64,000 bases of DNA from Volvox africanus (Eukaryota > Chlorophyta > Chlorophyceae > Chlamydomonadales > Volvocaceae). The stretch covers positions 5,180,501 through 5,244,500 of the forward strand of contig BSDZ01000094.1 in the NCBI GenBank assembly GCA_030268105.1, read 5' to 3'. This document shows, in pieces, positions 1-11,742 of the stretch (within the stretch, counting starts at the first letter, position 1; each line of letters opens with the position of its first letter). Below the pieces are notes generated by a model. The model saw only the letters and a program-made list of their open reading frames with translations, had not been told where the DNA came from and searched no databases. Made by a program: the position numbers and the translations under genes.

Positions 1-2306
1 TCGGGCCTTCATTTTCCCAAAAATAAATGGAGGTTATGTTCAGATTTCTTTTTCCGATGTATCTATAGAACGAGGACCCAGGCGAAAAGCACCAACCACG
101 CATGCGGGGGTCCGTCCTCCAGCGGGCCCGCGCCCTATTTCGTCATCGGATGTATGACATTATTTTGTATCACTCTAAAAATGAGGTTTACATACTGAGC
201 AGGACGGAGGTCCTCGGCTCGCCAGAGGTTCGCAATACGTACTAGTTGCTTTGCTTGTTTCGGTGCGATGCTCTTGCGTGTGGTCGTTAGCAGCTGGACC
301 CGCGTACTCTTCGTGGCGACAGTCTTTGCACGTGTGTTTGTCCTGGGTTGTTGGTTCGTGATTAGCTTTGCGCGGCGTGGTTACTCTGCTCGCCGCACGG
401 TGGTCCTTGCCCTCTCCCCCATTCCCTTAGCAAGGGGGTCAGGAGGAGCACACGCACACGCATGGCAGCACCAGCGGTCAGTTACATAAATCATTTTTCT
501 CGTTTTGATTTTGAAACATCTTTAAGACAACAAATGTTACAAATGTTACATACAGGGTATTGCTTTCTGCCAGCAGCAGTAAGGAGTACAGTATACATCA
601 ATATGATTCCTGTTGTCTTATTTTCACGGTCTTTCTTGGTGGCTGGCTACCTTTCATCCTGCCTACTATAACTTGGTCGAGGCCAGCCCCCAGCTATCAT
701 TGACCATCAGGACTTACAATAATATTTATCCACAGCAGTATCAGGCAGGTCTCTTCTATTCACCTTCTCTTCTGCCGTCTCCTTCCCTGTCTTCCTAGAA
801 TATCGTCCCTGCATGCGGCGTGCTGAGATGCAGCCATGCAGACACGCACGGTCAGCTTGACGGAGGGGATGTAGTATGGCCCTGCGTGTAAGGGCATGTT
901 TGCTGAATGACTCAGACAGCCTGTCCAGCAGAGGGTGTGACGGAGGGTCCCGACCAGTAACATATGAGTACTGAGTCTGGCTCTAAACTCATCACCTGAT
1001 AAGTCAGTTCGCGTGATTCAGACAGCCTGCTGGTCAGAGAGAGTCCCCCGCGGGTTTATACGCTCGACTCAGTTTCTTAGGTTCCTAATCCTCAGCATTG
1101 TTCTGAGACCGGATGATAGCAAGAAATAGACAGGTGCAGTCTTAGGGATAAATAGGCGACTCAATGAGTGAGAAGGGCGTCGTCCTGTGGCAGTGTGTCA
1201 GGCTTTGTGTGTCAGGCCTGTAGGCAACAGCTAGGGCAGCCGTAGGAAAGTCGGGAAGGGCGGTATCTTCTTCGGCGCATAGGCCAAGTTTGTCCCTTTC
1301 CCTCCAGTCTGCAACTCTCAGGTATACAAAGTTGGACTCAGTGGCGGATAGGACGGTTGATGGCGGTTCGGGTATTCACGTTTCTCATGCGGAGCGTTTG
1401 GTGGTTGGTTTGTTCGTTATTCATGTCCATACAGATTTCGGTACCCACGATCCAATGTCCGAGGCCCTGCATGCGGACCAGCCAAAACCCCGCCTGCTGC
1501 CTGCTGACAGTAGTCATCGGAAATCGAGTCAGTGTGCTATTTCATTTGACAGCGTCAATAGTAATGATGTCAAATTCTGTTCTCCTTTTCCTGTTGACTC
1601 CGTACATACGTCTTTAATGTCTATCTGACATTAATTGCGTGAATAAATGGATGGATTTCCTCTAATACGCAAATTTCTTATAATTATTTCTTACCTACTA
1701 ATTAGCTGAAGGGTTAACCAAGGATGTAGAGCTTCAATCAAATCGCCTTTACCCTTGACTCGACATACTGCGTGCTGGATTCCAATTATTTCAAACCGTT
1801 TTCTTGCCTTGAATGTTACGTCAACAAATGATTATAAATTGAATGAATTTAAAGATGTATATATTCACTGAAGTCACGAGCCGCGCTCCGACCATGCAAT
1901 GGGTGGTTCGACCTAAACATGTTGTACGTTATGCAAGTTAATAGATGATAACAAAATTAATTAAGCTAATTTTAATTACTTGGATTGGTTCTGGATGACT
2001 CGGGATGAGTCCCGATGTATCGGGTTAATTCGCGAGACATCCGGTACGGCAGGTACCGGCAGGCGACGGCAAGCAATATAATTGGTAGGGGCCTAAGTTT
2101 AAAAATTGTACAGAAAGACCAACTCGATAGCTTGCTATCTCTAATTATATCACAACTTCTTTTCAATACATAGTTAAACATTTCAAGCAGCTTGCCATTC
2201 TAGTAATTCACATCGAGCCCATTATTCTACGTTATTTGCGTTGTAGCTCAGGAATAATTACGTATTTCGATTGTGGCAAGTTAAGTGCGCGCCCTTCCAT
2301 TCCGAA
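1..2306. other. Intergenic region, no gene recognised
   Basis: I see no exon with coherent coding character. The longest open stretches (about 60-110 codons) have no domain, no supporting splice sites, and overlap competing frames. The right half (about 1640-2250) is AT-rich compared with the rest and serves as the 5' flank of HSP101. A short direct repeat (core CTCAGACAGCCTG) occurs near 907 and, with one change, near 1014. The left edge could hold the 3' UTR of a gene outside the window, but nothing proves it. Confidence 0.5.
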
Positions 2307-5300
2307 ATGGCTTTCGACCCCAAGAAGGCTACCCAAAAGGTCAATGAGATTCTTGACTCAGCAATCAGTTTGGCAAATCAAGAACAGCATGCCACCCTAG
2401 CACCTGTTCATTTGGCTGTGGTCCTGTTCGAGGTACGTTTGCTGATTAGCGCTGCCCAGTGCCCTTCCTTGCAGTTCCAAGGACCTAGTGATAACATGCT
2501 AGCTCATGTATATACATTATATTCACAACATTTCGGAGAAGTTTGGATTCCAATCCTCCGCCACTTATCAACTCCACATCATCCAAATGGACACTTTCCG
2601 CAGGAGCCGCAAGGCCTCGCCCGCAGCGCAGTGGTCCGCGCCGCTGGCAAGGAGGCTTGGCTCAGTTGCACACGAGTACTCAGGCGACGTCTGAGTAAAC
2701 TGCCTCGGATAAATCCTGCACCCGAAACTGTCTCCCCCGGACGCGAGCTCACTAAGCTGTTGGCCGCCGCAGCAAAGTCTCAAAAGGATCGTGGGGACAC
2801 GTACCTTGGCGTCGACACGCTCCTCGCTGCGGTCATCGCAGTCTCAGAGGTTTCGGAGGCGCTAAGTGAGGCCGGCCTCAGTCGTACAAAGCTCGAGTCC
2901 GAATTGGAGGAGGTCCGTAAGGCAGGCGGCAATGGTCCAATTAACTCCAAGACCGCAGATACAAACTTGTATGCTTTGACAAAGTACGGCATGGATTTGA
3001 CAGCCAACGCTGCGCGTGCGGATCCCGTAATTGGTCGCGATGATGAGATTCGGCGAGTGGTGCGTGTGCTGTGTCGCCGTACCAAGAATAATCCCGTGCT
3101 GATTGGCGAGCCAGGTGTGGGCAAGACCGCCATCGTGGAAGGCCTGGCGCAGCGCATCGTCAAGGTAGGTCCCATGGGTCAGTGGGCCGGTAGATCATCC
3201 TGCTGATAGCGTGTTAAGGTTATGTTCTAGACAGGCACTAGTTATATGAGCGCATCAGTACAGTGTCGCCTGTACAAGCAACCTTTCGTGTCATTGCCTT
3301 GACGTCCAAGTCTGCGGAAACTGTATTACGCGACGACATGACCTCATGGCGCTGTCTTTGTTTTAAGAAAGGCATTTTCGTATTTGCCATTCCTCGTTCA
3401 CTTCCTTCAGGTCCCCTTCAGCTCATCCCAACTCTCATTTCAACCTCCGTAATTGGCGTCATTTGGGACTGACCGTTACGCAAACCGACTTATCTAAAAC
3501 CGGAAAACGCCCACACACTCTCTCATACACACACACATACACACACATTAACACAACCAGCACTTCCAAACTCTTTGTTGTCCTTGTCCTTGTCCGTACA
3601 CAGGGTGATGTCCCGGAGACGCTCCAGGGAGTCAGTCTCATCTCCCTCGACATGGGCGCTCTCGTTGCCGGCGCAAAGTTCCGAGGCGAGTTCGAGGAAC
3701 GACTGAAAGCCGTTCTGGCTGAGGTGCAGCAGCAGGCTGGCAAGGTCGTCCTCTTTATCGACGAGCTGCACCTTGTTCTAGGAGCTGGTAAGGCAGGAGA
3801 CTCCGCCATGGATGCGGCCAACCTTCTCAAACCCATGTTGGCGCGTGGTGAGCTCAGGTGCATCGGAGCCACCACCCTGGCCGAGTACCGTGAGCACATC
3901 GAGAAGGACGCTGCGTTCGAGCGCCGCTTCCAGCAGGTCCTGGTGAAGGAGCCAAGCGTGGAGGACACGGTGGCCATTCTGCGAGGCATCAAGGAGCGGT
4001 ATGAGGCGCACCACGGAGTTCACATCACCGACCGGGCGCTGGTGGTGGCCGCGGAGCTGAGCGACCGCTACATCACCACACGCTTCCTGCCCGATAAGGT
4101 ACACGATTGTACGATTCGTATACTACCAGTGCTGTGGGGTAGGAGGGTTATGGTTCGTACGAACAGGCTCGTGTGGCAGGGGAATGTCGTTACCTTGTCA
4201 AAAATAAAATCTGAAAATTAGGTGGAGCGATCCGCCATTTGGGCGGACGGGCGGGTGAAGGACTAAGCGAAATCTGACATTGTAGGATGATGTGGAAGCT
4301 CCGCCAAGCTATTATGCTTCATGTCCTCGCTCTTCCATGTGTTTAGCAATTACACACGCAGTCGTCTCATTGTCTGCTGTGATGCAGGCTATCGACTTGG
4401 TGGATGAGGCCTGTGCCAACATGCGCGTTCAGCTCGACTCAAAACCAGAACAGCTGGATGCACTGGAGCGCCAGCGCACCCGTCTTCAGGTGGAGGCTGC
4501 CGCTCTGGCAAAGGAGAAAGACGCATTGAGTAAGAAGCGGGGAACGGAAGTTGCGCGGGAGCTTGCGGCGCTGGAAGACGAGCTACGGCCGTTACTGCTA
4601 CGTTATACGAGGGAGCGAGAACGACTCGAGCAGCTGCGACGACTCGCGCAGAAACGAGATGACATTCTGGTGAATATTCAGCTCGCCGAACAGCACAACA
4701 ACTTGGCGCGTATCGCTGACTTGCGTTATGGGGCGCTGCCCGAGGTGGAAGATCAGATCAAGGAGCTGCGTGCCGCGCAGCCAACCGACGCGATATTGTC
4801 GGAGGAAGTTGGGCCAGAGGAGATTAGGGGAGTAGTGGCGCGATGGACGGGTATTCCCGTAGCTCGGCTTCGTCAATCCGAGTGTGATAAGCTCCTTGAG
4901 CTGCGAGTGCAGTTGCAGCGTCGGGTGGTAGGGCAGGACGCCGCAGTGGCAGCGGTGGCGGATGCAGTTCTGAGGTCACGGGCTGGCCTGGCGGCCCGTA
5001 ACCGCGGCAGCAGCTTTTTGTTCCTGGGCCCTACGGGTGTGGGGAAGACGGAGCTGGCGAAGGCTTTAGCTGAGCTGCTGTTCGATGACGAGCGCATGCT
5101 GGTAGGTGGTTAGGGCCTAACTGTTCGGTAAGAGTTAGGGTTAAGGTGGTTGGGGACTGATAACCGGAAGAGAGGGAGATAACTGAGTGAAAGTCTGACG
5201 GATGGATGGATGGTAGGTGGTTTTGGGTTGGTTGGGAAGGAAGGGTTCACAGGAGGAGAGCCATGAAAGTAGAACAGAGCGAGATAGGGAACCACGCGTC

Positions 5301-6383
5301 GGGGATTTTGGGTTTATGGGGGACTGGGTACGTGAGCCGGCTTGCGGATGGTAGCTGTTTATCACCACTTACACTTGTGCATTCATCTTGTGCATTTAAC
5401 CTGCTATTCTTCCTCCCCCTCCCCCTCCCCCTTCCCCTCCCTCCCTCCCTCTCTCTCTCTCTTTGCCTTCCCGCTACCCGCAGGTCCGTATCGATATGGG
5501 TGAGTACATGGAGCGCCACAGCGTCAGCCGCCTCATCGGCGCCCCACCGGGTTACGTTGGCCACGAAGAAGGGGGCCAACTCACGGAAGCCGTACGGCGA
5601 CGCCCGTACAGTGTCGTTCTTTTCGACGAGGTTGAGAAGGCGCACTCGGAGGTCTTCAACGTCCTGCTCTCCATCCTGGACGACGGCCGCGTCACCGACT
5701 CCAAAGGCCGTACAGTCAACTTCGCCAACACTGTCATTATCCTCACCTCCAATCTCGGCTCCGAAGCTCTTCTTCATCAGGCCGCAGTTAAGAACGCCCA
5801 TTCCAACGCCACTGCCAGCCGAGGGGATCTTTTCCGCGAAGCGCGGCAAGCTGTGATGTCTGAAGTTCGCCGTTTCTTTAGGCCGGAATTCCTCAACCGC
5901 TTGGACGACATCGTTATTTTCGAGCCGCTACAACAAAGTCAACTTAACGGTATCGCGGCCCTCCTAGGCAAAGAGCTAGGCAGCCGGCTGGCGCCACGCA
6001 ATATCAGCCTCAGTTTCACCGACGCTGCATTATCGTACGCCGTACGGCAAGCGTACGATCCGATGTACGGCGCTCGGCCATTGCGACGCTGGATGGAGCA
6101 CATGGTAATAACCGAGCTGAGCCGGATGGTGATCGGGGGAAAGCTGCGCGATAACAGTGATGTGTTGGTGGACGTGGCTTCGAACGGTGCGGAAGAGGAG
6201 TTGACGTATATGGTGATGCCGAAGACGGCGATGGAGGGTGCGGTCGGCGGCCGCGGCGGTATCGGCAACGCTGCTGGGTCAGCAGCCGAGCTGTTGATGA
6301 AGCGTGCCCGGATGGCCGTTCAGAGCATGGACCTGGACGAGGTGGACGATGAGGACGATGACCTGCGGCAGCGCGACTATTAG
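2307..6383 (+). CDS. HSP101: HSP101, cytosolic ClpB/Hsp104-type AAA+ disaggregase
   Basis: Hexameric ATPase that threads aggregated proteins through its pore together with Hsp70; in plants and algae it is needed for acquired thermotolerance. Exons 2307-2432, 2604-3164, 3604-4098, 4388-5101, 5484-6383, all joined in phase 0, give 931 residues, close to the family's usual 910-930. The start is the ATG opening [12 protein letters not shown], the typical cytosolic HSP101 N-terminus, so there is no transit peptide. Domains: Clp N-domain (about 1-150), AAA-1 with Walker A GEPGVGKT (210-217) and Walker B LFIDE (about 279-283), the coiled-coil M-domain (about 400-530, rich in E/R/L), AAA-2 with Walker A GPTGVGKT (608-615), and a ClpB C-terminal domain. 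The tail is acidic (DEVDDEDDD). Intron 4 ends in a long polypyrimidine tract (about 5402-5475). No clear heat-shock element was found upstream, and no TGTAA lies close downstream. Confidence 0.96.
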
Positions 6384-7044
6384 AGCCGCTATTTATGACA
6401 CCACTCGATTTCAGGGTGCGTCTGGGATCCGGTTTGGATAACGCATTCGGATAACGAAATATAATGATGACGGCGATGTTGACTGTGAGGAGCAGGATGA
6501 GTAAGGCGAGTAAGGTGAGCATTTAATGATGTAGATGAGTAGTCTGGACGAGGAGGAGCATTTAATTGTTTTAATGTTCGTGCGAGGTCGCAAGGTAGTG
6601 GTCAGGAAAAGCCTTGAGCCCTTGGCGCTTATTGCCTGGGCAGCGTCCGTTAGTGGAGTAAAGCGATAATTGCTCACGGGGACCAACGGAAATCCTCTCC
6701 TCGCACAACGAGTGGCTCTTTGACACACGAGTATTACGACCTCTTAGTAGAGTAATTGTGAATGACATTCGATGGACTATTTTTCTTGTGATTTTGCGTA
6801 ACTGTTTTGCTGTGCCGTGTCCGGGGGCTCGCTCGTGCCTTGTTATGTTGTGGTGGCATGTGGCGCCGGGTATGGATGTGCGGCCCTGAGCTGGCACGCG
6901 GACGTATGGAACAAATATCAACCGAAAACAACGGAAGAGTGTCACGATATAGCACTGTCTCTCAGACGGATATAGTGGCTTTACTTCACGAGTGCAGTGC
7001 TATGTCGTGACAGGTGTGGTTTGGGGATTTATTTAATGGTATAC

Positions 7045-7069
7045 GGTTAGGTTAGGTTAGGTTAGGTTA
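7045..7069. repeat. (GGTTA)5 pentamer tract
   Basis: Five perfect tandem copies of GGTTA, equivalent to TTAGG on a shifted frame. It resembles the arthropod telomere unit, not the green-algal TTTTAGGG. A simple-sequence origin is the plainest reading. Confidence 0.9.
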
Positions 7070-8064
7070 TGGCAGCTTGAGATGTAGCCTTTTGAAGAAA
7101 TAAGATCAAAGATTGAATCGGTGGAGTCAACATGCGTGATGGCTTTATCTTAGCTGCAGGTTGCCCAAACCCTCAAGGTGGGCGGTGCGCCAGAAATCTG
7201 CGATGTGCGATGAAGAGGTGAAGTGACCCAGACGCAATTGCTAGCGCACTTGTTTGTTCGTGAATTGCAGCTCACAGCAAGTTCATATCGTTGCTTTTTC
7301 CGCACGACCTTAGCACGGCATGTCCGTCCGTAGCGTGTTCTAGTTTTTACCCATGCTGGTGCTGGCGTTGTGGACGTAATACAGAAGATCCGTTTCCGAT
7401 CATTCTTTCTCTTTCTCGGGTTTTTGCTTTTCATCTTGCAACCTCTAGCTTGTGGTAGATACTGTTGTGAAATATCACAACAGATACGTCAGATACGTTC
7501 AGAGTTTTGCTGGTTGGTCCCACTGACGCGAGAACTGCCTTCCAATTCAACAGAAAACCTACCCAAACAGTTAGGATGGGTTTTTCTGGAAACAGGTTAC
7601 AAGATTATTTATGACGATAATAGTTTCCTATGGGCTTGTTGGAGGCATGCGGTTTTGGATTTTGCGGACCTAGTTTCCGAGGTTCGCTGCAAGGATATTC
7701 GCTCGGTAACCCTATCAAATAGACTCCATGAAGGTGCGGATATGTTCATATATAGTGGATTACATCTAGCATCACCTAATAATGGTCGCGTTGTCATTTT
7801 ACTAGTTGCGCTTTGCAATTGGTTGGAAGTCGGAAGTCGGATTTCAGATTCGGATTTCGGATTTCGTTCTGTAAATACTACCTTCATGCCGGAAGAAAAT
7901 TGTTGCGATGGGATAACACCAAAAATCACATAAAGGATGTTGTGAAGCACCAAAGATTAATTCTTGTCCTCTGCGGAGGGTTCAGAAACTCGCCGCATCT
8001 CGCATCTGGAGGGGATTACATGGCTGGCATCTAGCTTGCAGCAGTATCTCGATACTGTCAAAAT

Positions 8065-8876
8065 CGCATCTGGATATGTTGGACCCCCTTTTTGCCGCAT
8101 CTAGATACTTTCCTAGCCCGCATCTGGATATCAAGATCTCATTGTCACTCGCCCTAACTGTGTATCTCTGATGATATGAAAACGCATATAAATTACAAGT
8201 AGTATTTGATGAGCGTTCAATTAGGGAAAATATGTGCCCCGAAACCCAAGATTAGCACGACTAGCATTGAACGCCGTAGTTGTAGAAAATATGGTTTTAG
8301 GTTTTAGGGTTTTAGCGTTTAGTAATTAGCTTTACACGTGCACACATATTTTTTAAAACTACGGTGTTCGGTGCTACTCATGCTAGTCTTGGTTCGGGGG
8401 CACCCGAAATCCACGGTTATGCCTGCTTACTACTGTGAAGGTCGAGGCTGGCTTTACATAATTAAAAATCTGAATACTTTAGCCGCATCTATATATCTTA
8501 TGACTCGCATCTAGATACCAAAGACACCCGCCCTTTCTGCCGTATCTAGATATCCCTTTTCGTCGCATCTACATACTTAAGATCCCCCCAATAACCGATC
8601 TAGATACCTGGTAAGCCGCATCTAGATATCCAGAACCCCCCCGTAGTAGTTGAGAGCCGCAAAGGCCTCTTGAGATGCTGACAGGGGGCTTCTGCACCTT
8701 GATATTGTGCTGGTGTATGGGCCGTACATGTACGACTACTACACCCCCCATAACAGCATCTAGATATCTGGTAAGCAGCATCGAGATATCCAGACCGCCG
8801 CCTTTCACCGCATCTAGATACGAAATCATGATATTTAGATACCGATATGGCCCCCCATTTGGGATATTTAGATATC
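8065..8876. repeat. Array of about 15 copies of a 14-bp motif CGCATCTAGATATC
   Basis: Direct-orientation copies start at about 8065, 8096, 8119, 8484, 8506, 8541, 8564, 8596, 8617, 8755, 8777, 8809, 8830 and 8863, plus a degenerate copy near 8043. The core ATCTAGAT is palindromic and usually followed by AC or ATC. Spacers are mostly 8-25 bp and differ from each other, so it is neither a simple tandem satellite nor CRISPR-like. Two copies plus their spacer form a larger repeated unit: 8584-8636 resembles 8744-8795 at roughly 80-85 %. The array has a gap from 8133 to 8483, which contains the foldback element at 8234-8403. No function can be assigned. Confidence 0.85.
8234..8403. repeat. Foldback (MITE-like) element with telomere-like core
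   Basis: The left arm 8234-8293 and the right arm 8345-8403 are reverse complements over about 60 bp with roughly 80 % identity; both outer ends read GTGCCCC going inward. The 51-bp loop contains TTTTAGG, TTTTAGGG and TTTTAGCG in tandem (8295-8317); TTTTAGGG is the known Chlamydomonas telomere unit. No convincing target-site duplication and no coding capacity are visible. It could be a degenerate MITE or another palindromic insertion. Confidence 0.7.
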
Positions 8877-10675
8877 AGTAAAACGATATTTATAGCCAGG
8901 TGCTTAACCGAATCTGAGGCCCGTTGATACCCTTCTCCCGCAGTGCGTTGCAATCGTAATAAATAACGCTCCACTTCTGCTGGCTCTCAAACTTATCCCC
9001 GTACCGCCCCGATGATCGACTTGGCATCTCCTGACCCTATGCTGCCCCGTTAGTCGACTTGGCAAATGCATTCCAACCTCCCGACCCGGCAGCTCCAGCC
9101 TGCGCCAACCAGACATTTATAGGGGGCATGTTAATTACTAAGTTGTTTCCAGTTGGATCCGTGGCCCGCATGACACGTTCCACTCATAGCCACCGGTACT
9201 TAAAAGTAAAATTAGGAGAGAGACATGTTTAGGAAGTGGCCTGTCCTGAGGACGGCTTCTACGTAGGGAATGCCGCCTCACATCCTGCTGCTTGATCAGA
9301 ACGTGTGAAGACTTCAGAATGTTTACCAGAGGGCTAGCTTCTGCATGGGGTTCTGCAGCAGCCCTTTTGTACTACTATGATGGAAATTATGGGTACCGCA
9401 TAGACCAGCAGATGTGCATTCTGATGAATAATGTTTGATGCGACGATAGAAAATGTGCAGCATTCCGGCTGCTGACTGAGCCAAAGCTCGCTAGTTTGCT
9501 TGTTATTGGCTGAAAAACATCAAGAACGGATTTCACGTCCTAATGCGTATTCCTACCATCCATCGGGCGTTAGCTTGGGTGTTCACTGCCCCATCGCCTG
9601 GGGCACCACGAGCAATAATGCACCATAATGGAAGGGTCGTTTTCGCGCAAAATTATTGTTGTGGTTATTTCTTAGTCTTCCTATAAACCAATAAGGAGAT
9701 TCGTGCACAATGGCAAGGTCGCAGTCGGCATATGACTAATGTAAATGTAAGCAGTAAATGTAACCCTACCAGTTGTACGCCTCTTTGGCCTCTTTGGTAT
9801 CGTTCGTTATTCCGACTCTATAAGGTACAGCATGCGTCATCTAAACTCTTGAACGTCTGACATATCGTGTGCATGCCTGATCGGTGTAGATGTGCTACCA
9901 AGCCAGGTGCCGTTCACATAGCTGGGTATGGCAGGCACGCATTTTCCAGGGCCGTAGCTTTTCCTTGTGCTAGCTGAGATGATGGTGAGCAGCTGTAACG
10001 CATAAAACGTACGGCATCAGTGGCCGGCGGTGGCATGTTCCACTTATAGCCACCGACCAAGAGCTGCTGACGACCATTGACTAGCACTAGCACCCTGCAA
10101 CTGGAAGGGAGGGTGGGCTCACCAGAAGTGAAGGCAGATTAAAGTGATACTGTGTTATAACACGGCGAATAGCCATAGGGTGACAACTCACTACTTTAAT
10201 AAACATAAATTGCGACTTACCGTACTATCCTCCGAGAAACTGCCTGCTCATCCTGAGAATCGTACGCTTAAATATCACCCGCAGGGCCCAGGTCCCGCTT
10301 CGCTTCATGCCACTAGACATAAAATAAATTCCACACTGAACAGGATAAAAAGAAGGTTTTGTTACATTATTTTGTAACTACATCGTTAGGTTGGAACCAA
10401 ATGGGATTCGCGTGACTTAAATCGTCTGTCAGTGAAGATCAGGACGAAGTAGGGAGGCAAGCTTTTGTAATATCGAAAGGTTCCGAAAAAGCAAACAGTA
10501 TTGAGCCGTGGCAAAAGATTCTCATGAAAACATTTCCACGCAACACGACCACCCGGGCGGAGACCTAATTTCGGCAAGCTGCACGGGACTGATTTTGGAT
10601 ATGGCTGCGCTGACCTAAAGAGTTCATAGTTGTTGAGTGCCTTCCATTTAGAAGGGTAAGAAGCGACTCCATGCA

Positions 10676-11562
10676 TTATTTTATTCCGAGGGTACCCTGC
10701 CCCCCTGCTGTGATTAGAACAGCGGGATCATGGCATACAGTTTGGCAAGGACCGTTTCGTGCAACCATTAGCATGCCCAAGGAGTGCTTTGATGTGTGGA
10801 TCGTGTGGAGATGAGCTTGACTGGATTGGGCAGGCCCTCTCCATAGCCAGGACAAAGGCATAATCTCGAATGCTGTGGGTGCAAAACCCGAATGTAACAT
10901 CAAGGCTTGCGACCTGGCCCCTCCTGGCCCTGTTCACCGGATGAAGGCTGACATTAGGTAACGCAACCCGACGTCCCTCACCCGGTGTCCCTTCACGATG
11001 CCCAATGAATTTGTATCGGCCGCCCATCCTCACCTTGGGTATCCATGCTGGAACCCAAAGCCCCCCAGTCCGGAAAGCGCTCGGCCCAGGCGCAGCTATC
11101 ACAGTACATAAAAGGATTGGTTTCGTATATAACATCATAAAGATTAACCTGGTCAGGGTCCCCTGTAGTGCAGCCAAGGGTTGAGGTGTCGAGATTCCGA
11201 TGTCTAGACAGCCTTAGGTAGCCTTCCGGCGCCAAGAGGTTGTATTTTCGGTAAAACGACCTGATTGGTGCTGTAAACTTCTTGCTGAAAGGGCAGGGCC
11301 TTTTGCCTTTTATAATGACTTGTACGTTAAGCGATGACAGCTGCGCGGGTGTAGATTCTACGTGCCCGCATGCATCACACAACTCACTGTTTGTTGATAT
11401 TCTTCTTAATAGGTCAATGTAATGCGCGGGGGGGGCATAGTTTCCGTCAAAGACAGCCATTGGTCTCACACCAAGGACATTTGCATCATATCGATGGCCG
11501 GCCTTTAGGTTTACAGGCATTGAGCTAATTAGAGCAATACATGTCTTGGATGACGCAGTCAT
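10676..11562 (-). CDS. Possible two-exon gene, unknown protein with two CxxC motifs
   Basis: I do not recognise this protein. Exon 1 runs from the ATG at 11562 to 11034 and ends at a good donor (AAG/GTGAGG) in phase 1. A strong acceptor (TTTTGCACCCACAG) starts exon 2 at 10872, which stays open in the matching phase to a TAA at 10678-10676. Together they give 241 residues. Visible features are CDAC in the first exon and CDSC about 90 residues later, which could bind metal. There is no membrane segment and no clear signal peptide. Codon use is less GC-biased than in the neighbours, so this may be a weakly expressed gene, a mobile-element remnant, or chance. Its start lies 180 bp from the start of the divergent gene at 11743, which would suit a shared promoter. 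Confidence 0.42.
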
Positions 11563-11742
11563 GGCTTTGGAGGTAGTATTCCACGGGGTTGAACGCGGGT
11601 CCAAGCGACTGCTCTCCTTCGATCCGCCAGCCAGTCAGTCTACCAGCTGGTAGCCTGGGCAACAGCCTATATTTTTATTCCTTAGTAGCTGTGGTCAGAG
11701 CGCTGAATCGATCTCGCCAACTGCGGCTGCAGCAGCTGGGCC

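Larger units (their letters stand above)
6384..10675. other. Gene-poor, repeat-bearing intergenic region
   Basis: About 4.3 kb after the HSP101 stop without a gene I can support. It contains the HSP101 3' UTR (end not located), a pentamer tract at 7045-7069, imperfect repeats of the type GGATTTC near 7830-7865, a foldback element at 8234-8403 and a motif array at 8065-8876. A 23-bp sequence around GTTCCACTCATAGCCACCG (about 9174) recurs with three changes near 10034. Open stretches at 7370-7933 and on the minus strand at 10386-10676 lack an ATG at a sensible place or any domain, and are not called. Confidence 0.5.

Noticed and set aside
1900..2306. Possible heat-shock elements (GAAnnTTC arrays) upstream of HSP101
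   Set aside because: Only partial matches such as TTCTGGAT and TTCAAGCAGC; no run of three clean inverted pentamers, so no element is called.
7370..7933. Plus-strand open frame of about 187 codons starting with a hydrophobic stretch
   Set aside because: It opens with GTG, has no ATG until well inside, shows no domain, and lies in low-GC sequence where codon use is unlike the real exons.
8041..8890. CRISPR-like array
   Set aside because: The 14-bp repeats are degenerate, spacers are of unequal and very short length, and the DNA is eukaryotic nuclear.
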